From JABDMH01 sp965223165 (GTDB lineage Bacteria > Bacteroidota > Bacteroidia > Chitinophagales > Saprospiraceae): a stretch of DNA of 64,000 nucleotides. The translations under genes and the position numbers were made by a program. Location of the stretch: positions 1,240,001 to 1,304,000 of the forward strand of contig CBDCVQ010000020.1 of assembly GCA_965223165.1 (NCBI GenBank), written 5' to 3'. Shown here piece after piece: positions 54,281-60,950 of this stretch (position 1 is its first letter; every line of letters begins with the position of its first letter). The notes beneath the pieces were generated by a model, which did not search any database, was not told the DNA's origin, and worked only from the letters and a program-made list of their open reading frames with translations.

Positions 54281-55648
54281 ATGAATTCCAGGGCTTCTAA
54301 TATCATCATCTCCGTAGACAACCGAGCATCGATCATTTTTGCCCGTCTACAATATGTAGTGGATTTTCTAGATCAGCATCCCCTAAAACCCACCCATATA
54401 AGATTCCAATGTCAAGCGCCGCAGGCAGCTATCCGGTTGATCTATGGGCCGACCAACCACGAGGTCGCTGACCGCACCTTTCAAGTACCCGCGCAACAGT
54501 TGTTTTTTACGTCAGAGCCCGGCGTAGTCGCACCCTTTGGCATGAATGCGTATGCGGGCAAGACCCATACAGTCTATGCGGTCGAAGTTGGCCGCCATAA
54601 ACACGTCCCTTTGCTCCAAGACCGACGTTTCTCCTTTGACATTTTCGAAACGCTGTTTTTCCATATCAGTCGATGGGAGGAAGTGCACGCTACCGATGCA
54701 CAAAAGGACAAGCACGGTATGCTCGAAGAAAAGCATCACCTACTCGTCCGTCACGAGCTCCATCAGTTACCCGTGGTTGATCATCTCGTGACGGAGATTC
54801 TGGCTGCACTGGATGTGGAGGTGCCCAGCCGCCAGACCGAGTATCGCCTGACCCATGATATCGACGCGATTCGGAAATATCCCAGCCCCACGAAATTCCT
54901 ACGGGGTCTGGCCCGGCTGCTTTTTTTGGAAGGGCGCTGGTCGTTGGTGCCGCGATACATCCGGGATTACGTGCAAGTTCTGCGAGGTGGCATAGATCCC
55001 TACGATACCTTCGAGTGGCTGCTAACGAGGGCTGTCATGGACAAGGTTATTTTTTTGATGGCTGGTGGCCACACTAGGTATGAGGGATTTTATAATGTGG
55101 ACAGCCCTGAGGTGCGGAAGATCATTGCCCTGGCACGTGAACGAAATTATCAAATTGGCTTGCATCCCAGTTATCTCACCTGGCGAAATGCCAACCTTTG
55201 GGCCAAAGAAAAACAAACCTTGGAAAATATTATCGGGGATCAAATACGACACACCCGGCAGCATTTTTTACACTTTGATTTTCCCGATACCTGTGAGATT
55301 ATTGAGCAATTATCCGTATCGGAAGACAGCTCGCTGGGTTATCAACACCTGATCGGATTTAGGTGTGGAACTGGCTTCCCTTTTCACCTCTATAATTTTT
55401 CAAAAGAACAGCCTTATACCTTCCTTGAGAATCCCATGGTCGTCATGGACGTAGCCTTAGTGAGTGAATCCCGAGCCACCGGTGTAGCGGCAGATCAATT
55501 GTTGTTCGATTTTCTGGAAAAGAACAAACGAAATACTGCGATCACGTTTAATTTTCACAATAGTAGCTTTGATCCGTTGCGTCCGGGCGGCGCTGTGTCG
55601 GAAAAAATCTATCGTCGACTCTTCATGGGGCAAGAACCCGCCGCATAG
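54281..55648 (+). CDS. Polysaccharide deacetylase family protein with N-terminal DUF7033-like domain
   Basis: The 455-residue protein has an N-terminal region of about 180 residues that resembles the DUF7033 module, with FDIFETLFFHISRWEEVHA. A polysaccharide deacetylase (carbohydrate esterase 4-like) domain starts at YRLTHDIDAIRKYPS, whose His-Asp pair fits the metal site. QIGLHPSYLTW and the later RQHFLHFDFPDT and MDVAL motifs follow. It has no signal peptide, so it may act in the cytoplasm on a glycan intermediate, although family members vary. ATG at 54281. The 3' end overlaps the convergent GT4 gene by 26 bp. Confidence 0.78.
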   Translation: MNSRASNIIISVDNRASIIFARLQYVVDFLDQHPLKPTHIRFQCQAPQAAIRLIYGPTNHEVADRTFQVPAQQLFFTSEPGVVAPFGMNAYAGKTHTVYAVEVGRHKHVPLLQDRRFSFDIFETLFFHISRWEEVHATDAQKDKHGMLEEKHHLLVRHELHQLPVVDHLVTEILAALDVEVPSRQTEYRLTHDIDAIRKYPSPTKFLRGLARLLFLEGRWSLVPRYIRDYVQVLRGGIDPYDTFEWLLTRAVMDKVIFLMAGGHTRYEGFYNVDSPEVRKIIALARERNYQIGLHPSYLTWRNANLWAKEKQTLENIIGDQIRHTRQHFLHFDFPDTCEIIEQLSVSEDSSLGYQHLIGFRCGTGFPFHLYNFSKEQPYTFLENPMVVMDVALVSESRATGVAADQLLFDFLEKNKRNTAITFNFHNSSFDPLRPGGAVSEKIYRRLFMGQEPAA

Positions 55649-56894
55649 CTGCATCGACTCCGTTTTTCCAGTTGAATTTGACCCCGGCCTCTTCATGCAA
55701 GAAATACAGTGGGTCTCCGGATTTCCACCGACGGTATACATCGATAATAAAATCCTGCACATCCGCCGAATCATCTTCCGATGAGAAGGAACCGCCACGA
55801 TTATATGTTCGAATAATTTCCGCTAGTTCCTTGTCCTGGCCTCCCTGCACCCAGGCCAGGATGGGACGGCCCGCGGCCAGGTAATCAAATAATTTATAAG
55901 TCAGCCAGCCCTCCTGACCCTCGTTGCTCCACGAGGCAAGCAGATTGATGGCTGACTCTCGCTGGATTTCTTGTGCCTCCGCCAGGGACACCGTACCCCT
56001 ATGGGTGGCAAAGGAGGTCAGTTGGTACTTACGGACGAACTGCATCCAACGGTTGGGATGTGCGCCGGCGTAGACGAGCCGGAGATCATTCTTGTCCATG
56101 GCCCCACCTGCCAGCAAATCTCGAATGGCCTGCAGGATCGGACCGATGTCTCTAGGGCCATAGAGCGAACCCGTGTATGACAAGCGAAAACCCCGGGGAG
56201 GTTCCGCGACTTTGACCGCCGTATCCTCGGGGAGTCCATTGTATATCACGGCCGTATTACTATTGTGGGCGCCAAGATGCTTGGCCAAACCCTCCGATAC
56301 TGTGGAGATCAAATCTGCCCTGGCCAAGATTCGTCCCCAGATCCGCCGCTGCCAATTGGCCCGATAGACGTGCTGAAAGGTAGGATCAACGGGTAGATCG
56401 CCATAGTCCGCAATCCAATAAAATCTTCGGGGAAATAACCGTTTGAGGACAAAGGCAGCCAGGTGATCTGCCGCTGGCCGGTAGGTCGAAATCAATAATG
56501 TATTTGGCTTCGGCCTCGACCATAAAATGCGGGCAATAATTCCGAAAATGTAGATCAGTCCACCTTCATCAAATAGCAGATTGGTGGGAAAACTATCTTT
56601 GATCTTTCGCCACTGAATCGATTCCCGTCGACCTTCTTTTGCTCCCGATCCGGAGATCAATCTGGACAATAGAGCACTGAATAATCGATAGTCTAAATTA
56701 GGTATCGACTTGACTACAAAGGTCGGGTTTGGGTTGGGCTTGCGTCTTACATAGTGATATTTACTGGTGTAGATCTGGCAATTGTTGCTGTGGGAAGAGA
56801 AATGTTTGGCCAGGTTTTCATTGCGCTGGGAAGCGACCGTGCCAAGTGGTGGGAAGTAATAGGAAATGAATAATATTCGATCGACCTTAGGTAT
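55623..56894 (-). CDS. Family 4 glycosyltransferase with no standard start codon
   Basis: The GT-B enzyme has the C-terminal donor site FDYLAAGRPILAWVQGG, SLYGPRDIGPILQAI and a WIADYGDLPVDP segment. Starting at the first available TTG (56669) gives 348 residues and lacks the first nucleotide-fold strand. In the same frame upstream the sequence continues with a perfect GT4 N-terminus, ILFISYYFPPLGTVASQRNE, to a stop at about 56904, giving about 423 residues, the usual family length. No ATG, GTG or TTG lies in that stretch. An ATA at 56892-56894 sits where the start should be, overlapping the end of the upstream GT4 gene. Either a rare start codon is used or the start was mutated. The coordinates given assume the ATA. 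Confidence 0.72.
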   Translation of the reverse strand: MPKVDRILFISYYFPPLGTVASQRNENLAKHFSSHSNNCQIYTSKYHYVRRKPNPNPTFVVKSIPNLDYRLFSALLSRLISGSGAKEGRRESIQWRKIKDSFPTNLLFDEGGLIYIFGIIARILWSRPKPNTLLISTYRPAADHLAAFVLKRLFPRRFYWIADYGDLPVDPTFQHVYRANWQRRIWGRILARADLISTVSEGLAKHLGAHNSNTAVIYNGLPEDTAVKVAEPPRGFRLSYTGSLYGPRDIGPILQAIRDLLAGGAMDKNDLRLVYAGAHPNRWMQFVRKYQLTSFATHRGTVSLAEAQEIQRESAINLLASWSNEGQEGWLTYKLFDYLAAGRPILAWVQGGQDKELAEIIRTYNRGGSFSSEDDSADVQDFIIDVYRRWKSGDPLYFLHEEAGVKFNWKNGVDAAMRRVLAP

Positions 56895-58053
56895 GATCGT
56901 GATCGACGACTACGTCTTTAACAGGTAGAGACAAGGTGGACCGGATGATCTCCAGGTATTGCTCGCTGACGAGTTGATCGTTGTATTTTTCCAGCGCCAT
57001 GGTTCTGCTTACCGACTGCATGGCCTTGACCTCTTCGTGGGGCATCCCCAGGAAGGTCTCCATCGCCAGTGCGAGGGCGTCCGCATCTTTGGTTGGCACC
57101 AGAAATCCATTTTCTCCATGCTTCACGGTTTCCCGACATCCAGGCGTATCGGTGGTGATAATGGGTTTGCCCATGGCCAATGACTCCAACAGTACCTTGG
57201 ACAGTCCCTCGCGATAGGACGGTAGCACCACACAGTCTGTGTGCTCAAAATAGTCCCGGATATGATTCGTCACCCCGAGATAACGAATGGTCTTATTCTC
57301 GATCCATTCGACGAGTTTATTCTTTTTGATAAATGAAGGATTGCCTTCGTCTATCTCGCCAATCACCCAAAACTCCGCATCCGGAAATTGCTTCTTGATA
57401 TTTTCTGCGGCGGCAACAAACTCGACGATACCCTTGTCGTATAATAGTCGGCCGATGAAGGTGAATACCCGCCGCGGGCCTTGATATGTTCTTGGGCGGG
57501 GAGCATAGTATTGCACGTCCACCCCGCAGCCCGCGACATGTGTCGCTTGCTCGGACTTGACTAAGCCTAAATCCAAAAAAAGCTGCTTGTCCTCGCCATT
57601 TTCAAAGAGCACCCGCTCGGTAAACCGAAAAGCAAATCGATACAATGTCTTGGTAATATGCTGGATCAGGCCTGGATGTAGAAAGGTGTACCCGAGGCCG
57701 GTCACTACACCGATCGACTTGCACCGCTGCCATCGCGCCGCCAGCGAACCATAGATGTTTGGTTTGATCGTATAGTGGATGACCAGGTCCGGCTTGACCG
57801 CCCGGTAGATACGCTTAAGCTTGAGCAATAGTTTGAAATCTTCGATGGGGTTGAGATTCTTGCGATACAGACCCTCAAGGGTCAGGTGCGTGACTCCCTC
57901 CAGCGAATTCAGATAGTGTATATACTCGTCCACCGGTGCGATGACGATCACCTCATAGCCCCGCCGCACCAACGCTTTGATCAGGTTCAGGCGGAAGTTG
58001 TAGATGTTCCAGGTAGTGTTGGCGACCAGTGCTATTTTCAATCGATCGGGCAT
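56887..58053 (-). CDS. Family 4 glycosyltransferase (PglA/TuaC-like)
   Basis: The 388-residue GT-B enzyme starts LKIALVANTTWNIYNFRLNL, typical of the PglA-like HexNAc transferases. It contains DLVIHYTIKPNIYGSLAARW, GVVTGLGYTFL, the linker region FTFIGRLLYDKGIVEFVAAA and the donor-binding EGLSKVLLESLAMGKPIITT near residue 297. It probably adds an N-acetylated hexosamine to a lipid-linked glycan; the exact sugar is unproven. The ATG at 58053 directly abuts the stop of the upstream manC-like gene, and its stop overlaps the next GT4 gene, so the three form a coupled operon. Confidence 0.88.
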   Translation of the reverse strand: MPDRLKIALVANTTWNIYNFRLNLIKALVRRGYEVIVIAPVDEYIHYLNSLEGVTHLTLEGLYRKNLNPIEDFKLLLKLKRIYRAVKPDLVIHYTIKPNIYGSLAARWQRCKSIGVVTGLGYTFLHPGLIQHITKTLYRFAFRFTERVLFENGEDKQLFLDLGLVKSEQATHVAGCGVDVQYYAPRPRTYQGPRRVFTFIGRLLYDKGIVEFVAAAENIKKQFPDAEFWVIGEIDEGNPSFIKKNKLVEWIENKTIRYLGVTNHIRDYFEHTDCVVLPSYREGLSKVLLESLAMGKPIITTDTPGCRETVKHGENGFLVPTKDADALALAMETFLGMPHEEVKAMQSVSRTMALEKYNDQLVSEQYLEIIRSTLSLPVKDVVVDHDHT

Positions 58054-59139
58054 TTATGCATCCGTCATCAAGTCCTTCGCAATCTCAGAGACCTTCTTGA
58101 TCTCCTGCTCATCTTTCAGCGGGTATATTAATAAAATATCCTCTTCTTCTACGATCATGTAGTCCTTGACATCTTTGAGGATGATCAGCTTGTCTTGATG
58201 GCATCGCACCAGATTGCCAGAGCTGTCGATTCCATGCACCCTACAACCAATGGCCACATTATCGTCACCTTCGGTCTCTGTGAAGTGATGCAGGCTGGCC
58301 CAGGTACCCAAGTCCGACCAACCAAAATCCGAGGGCCGGCAGTAGACGTTGTCCGCCTTTTCCATGATCGCATAGTCGATCGAGATGTTGGGTGTGGTAG
58401 GATATCGCTCTTGGAGAAAACGCGCTTCGTCGGCCGTATTGTATAGACCCTCGCCCTCCGCCAAGATAGCTGCCACTTGGGGCGCATACCGACCAAAGGC
58501 CTTCAAAATGGTGGGTACCGAAAAGAGAAAGATGCCACTGTTCCACACAAATGAGCCTGCCTCCAGATAGGCCTGTGCCGTGGCCAGATCCGGTTTTTCT
58601 CTGAAGGCCGCCGCTCGCCGTATGGTCGTAGAGTCGGTGGCGTCTGCCCCCAGTTCGATATAACCATACCCGGTGTCGGGCCGATGCGGGGTCATGCCCA
58701 GGGTAAGGATACGGTCTCCGGCCGCCACAAAGTGCAGGCCCTCTTGCATCACCGCTGCAAAATCAGCCTCCTGCGCTATAAAGTGATCGGATGGGGCCAC
58801 CACCAGGCTCGCCTGCGGATCAATCGCTTGGATCCGATAAGCAGCATACGCCACGGCCGGGCCGGTGTTGTTGCGGGAGGGCTCGGCCATGATCTGTCCA
58901 TCGCTCAGTTCAGGCAGTTGTTCTTTGACCAGGTCCCGATAACGCTCATTCGTCAGTATGAATATATTCTCCTTGCGTGTGACTCGCAGAAAACGATCGT
59001 AGGTCATCTGCAAGAGCGATCGGCCCACCCCCAGCATATCCAAAAACTGCTTCGGCCGAGACTCCCGGCTCGCCGGCCAGAAGCGTGACCCCACTCCACC
59101 AGCCATGATGATGACGTAATTATTGGTAGCTGCACTCAC
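58054..59139 (-). CDS. Mannose-1-phosphate guanylyltransferase (ManC-like)
   Basis: The 361-residue protein begins with the nucleotidyltransferase signature YVIIMAGGVGSRFWPASRES followed by RPKQFLD. It contains VAPSDHFI (metal-binding DH) and GYGYIELG, a conserved FREKPD and the FVWNSGIFLF segment, as in GDP-mannose pyrophosphorylases. It makes GDP-mannose, precursor of mannose, fucose and rhamnose in GDP form. Its length shows it lacks the isomerase domain of bifunctional ManC. The start is a GTG at 59139. The gene is first of a coupled operon with two GT4 genes. The repeat array upstream begins within 30 bp. Confidence 0.92.
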   Translation of the reverse strand: MSAATNNYVIIMAGGVGSRFWPASRESRPKQFLDMLGVGRSLLQMTYDRFLRVTRKENIFILTNERYRDLVKEQLPELSDGQIMAEPSRNNTGPAVAYAAYRIQAIDPQASLVVAPSDHFIAQEADFAAVMQEGLHFVAAGDRILTLGMTPHRPDTGYGYIELGADATDSTTIRRAAAFREKPDLATAQAYLEAGSFVWNSGIFLFSVPTILKAFGRYAPQVAAILAEGEGLYNTADEARFLQERYPTTPNISIDYAIMEKADNVYCRPSDFGWSDLGTWASLHHFTETEGDDNVAIGCRVHGIDSSGNLVRCHQDKLIILKDVKDYMIVEEEDILLIYPLKDEQEIKKVSEIAKDLMTDA

Positions 59140-59163
59140 GCTGCGTTATTTTTTGTCTGCGTC

Positions 59164-59200
59164 ATTTGTCTGCATCTGGATTTTCAAGATTGGCAGGATG
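59164..59200 (+). repeat. Partial copy of the CAGGAT-rich interspersed element (E)
   Basis: A shortened copy of the E element (core TCTGnATCTGGATTTTCA), leading directly into the 63-bp repeats. Other copies are at 59417-59473, 59689-59746, 63595-63640, 63819-63853 and 63944-64000. Confidence 0.75.
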
Positions 59201-59400
59201 TCTCTGCGTGAAGCAGCCCCCGGCCCCTGCATCCTGCGGAACGCCGGGGTGGACCCATGTACGTCTCCGCGTGAAGCAGCCCCCGGCCCCTGCGTCCTGC
59301 GGAACGCCGGGGTGGACCCATGTATGTCTCTGAGTGAAGCAGCCTCTGGCCCCTGCGTCCTGTGGAACGCCGGGGTGAACCCATGTATGTCTCCGCGTGA
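59201..59400. repeat. Three tandem 63-bp hairpin repeats (R units) plus a partial fourth
   Basis: Units start at 59201, 59264 and 59327 with period exactly 63 bp, and a stub starts at 59390. Each unit begins TCTCnGnGTGAAGC and contains a GC-rich inverted repeat, CCCCGG ... CCGGGG enclosing GCGT-CCTGCGGA-ACGC (59218-59249 in unit 1). The third unit is degenerate in the first arm. Because 63 is divisible by three, frames stay open on both strands, but the sequence looks non-coding. Isolated R units recur at 59599-59661, 63666-63728, 63729-63791 and 63854-63916. Confidence 0.85.
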
Positions 59401-59473
59401 AATCATGCCGCCTCTATTGTCTGAATCTGGATTTTCAGGATGGGCAGGATGCTCAGGATTCTTATTCAATTGC
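59401..59473 (+). repeat. CAGGAT-rich interspersed element (E), full copy
   Basis: A leader AATCATGCCGCCTCTA is followed by the core from 59417. Within it, CAGGAT recurs three times with a 9-bp period (59436, 59445, 59454). Leader and core together follow the R units here, at 59662-59746, at 63792-63853 and at 63917-64000, so R and E form a composite element. Confidence 0.8.
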
Positions 59474-59521
59474 TAGGGATCTGGGCTCTCAGGGAGTGAC
59501 AGATGCCCAAAATCGTAGAAT

Positions 59522-59595
59522 TGCTTCCGCAGCTAATTCCTGCTAATCCTATCCATTCTCTAAATTCTGATGCTGACATTGCCGCTGCGAGCTCC
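59522..59595 (+). repeat. 74-bp direct repeat F, copy 1
   Basis: From TGCTTCCGCAGCTAATTCC to GACATTGCCGCTGCGAGCTCC's last base. An identical copy lies at 59761-59834, 239 bp away. Its end, CTGCGAGCTCC, also occurs at 63652-63662 before the R units of the distal array. Confidence 0.8.
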
Positions 59596-59598
59596 GCG

Positions 59599-59746
59599 CC
59601 TCCGCGTGAAAAAACCCCCGGCCCCTGCGTCCTGCGGAACGCCGGGGTGGACCCATATATGTCTCCGTGTGAAATCATGCCGCTTCTATTGTCTGAATCT
59701 GGATTTTCAGGATTGGCAGGATGCTCAGGATTCTTATTCAATTGCC
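59599..59746 (+). repeat. Composite R-E repeat between the two F copies
   Basis: One R unit (59599-59661), the start of a second (59662), the leader AATCATGCCG and an E core (59689-59746). Same order and orientation as in the other composite blocks. Confidence 0.8.
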
Positions 59747-59760
59747 TAAAATGACAAAAC

Positions 59761-59834
59761 TGCTTCCGCAGCTAATTCCTGCTAATCCTATCCATTCTCT
59801 AAATTCTGATGCTGACATTGCCGCTGCGAGCTCC
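59761..59834 (+). repeat. 74-bp direct repeat F, copy 2
   Basis: Identical to 59522-59595. It ends 6 bp before the stop codon of the coiled-coil gene (59841-59843), so the array abuts the accessory module directly. Confidence 0.8.
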
Positions 59835-59840
59835 AGATTT

Positions 59841-60800
59841 CTAGGTCGACTTACTATCCTCCTTCGATCTATCAGTGGGAAAATTTACACTCTTGATTCC
59901 AGCGTTTTCAATGGCTTTTAGGGCAATATCCCTTACTTGCCCACCTGCACTGTCTATCTTTGCCTGGAGCGCTTCTAACAAACTCTGCTGATCGGCCAGA
60001 TTCGTCTTCAGGATGGCAATTTCTTGCTTGGCCAATTTCAGTTCCGCCTCGAGATCTTTGGATTCGATATGGTATTTATACTCCAAGTCGCGGGTGACTC
60101 TTGTCTTCACCTCTTCTTCTCTCTTGGCCAGCTCATCGCTCAATCTCTTCTCGAACGCTGCCACATCTTTCTGGAGTTGTTTCCACTCGCCTTCTCGTTC
60201 GGCTAGCACCTTTTCCCGTTCCTCGGTCTTCTTGTCAAATTGCTCCTTCCTTTCTTTGAGTTCTTTCTCCAGCTTTGCCCTTTCCTGCTGATAGGTGTCG
60301 CTTTCGTTCCTCCTTTGCACCATCAGATTAAACTCATAGGCCTCTTTCTCTCTTTCCCAGATCCTTTTCGTGGAAGACATTTCCTCCTCCAGGGCCGCAC
60401 GCCTCTCCTTCATGTCAGCCTCAAACTTCTCCTTTGCTTGTCTATGTGTTAGGGATAGCGCTTCCAGACTATCCATCTCGGCTCTGATGTCATACGACTC
60501 CTGTAACGTCTTCTTCTCCAGCTCTATCGCCTCTTGCAGTGATAGAAATTTCTGCTGCTCTTGCTCCAGTCCCTGTTCGATTTTGTCAATCTGCTCATTG
60601 AAGGTTTCTCGAAGCATTTTGATGGTGCGGCCAGCCCCCTGTTTGGAATGGGCCCTTGCTTCCTCCACGAGCTTCTCCTTCTTGCTGAGCTCGCGCTGGA
60701 GAGCAGTATTTTGGCTGCGTTCCCGTTTGACTTCCTTTAGAATCTCCTCGTAGGCCTGCAGAATTTGGGCCTTGGTGTTGGCAGTGGTTATCTTAGCCAT
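59841..60800 (-). CDS. Long coiled-coil protein of unknown function, partner of a SNF2 ATPase
   Basis: The 319-residue protein starts AKITTANTKAQILQAYEEIL and is almost entirely predicted coiled coil (about residues 15-285), extremely rich in Glu, Lys, Arg and Gln, with heptad-like runs such as RAKLEKELKERKEQFDKKTE. The last 35 residues (GGQVRDIALKAIENAGIKS) look like a short separate helix and tail. No signal peptide, membrane segment or enzyme domain is seen. It is the downstream gene of a two-gene set with the SNF2-family ATPase, 150 bp away on the same strand, and both are enclosed by repeat arrays. A structural or scaffold role for the ATPase is an inference. ATG at 60800. Confidence 0.75.
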   Translation of the reverse strand: MAKITTANTKAQILQAYEEILKEVKRERSQNTALQRELSKKEKLVEEARAHSKQGAGRTIKMLRETFNEQIDKIEQGLEQEQQKFLSLQEAIELEKKTLQESYDIRAEMDSLEALSLTHRQAKEKFEADMKERRAALEEEMSSTKRIWEREKEAYEFNLMVQRRNESDTYQQERAKLEKELKERKEQFDKKTEEREKVLAEREGEWKQLQKDVAAFEKRLSDELAKREEEVKTRVTRDLEYKYHIESKDLEAELKLAKQEIAILKTNLADQQSLLEALQAKIDSAGGQVRDIALKAIENAGIKSVNFPTDRSKEDSKST

Positions 60801-60950
60801 GATGTCGTATTTTCCAAAGAATCTAAGTTAGCACGAATAGGATATTGCTCCAAATCCTAATCTCATTGTCACCCGATTGCGCATCCCCCGCAACATGTCG
60901 TATATCCGCCCATCTCGTAAATCGCGCTCTAGCCCAATTTCCCACGACTG

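Noticed and set aside
59201..59400. CRISPR-like array
   Set aside because: The 63-bp units are directly tandem without variable spacers, and no cas genes are present.
59123..59476. Open frames on both strands through the 63-bp repeats, giving peptides with a 21-residue repeat
   Set aside because: The period is a multiple of three, so open frames persist automatically. There is no plausible start signal, the same peptide appears at unrelated borders, and the DNA-level hairpin is what is conserved.
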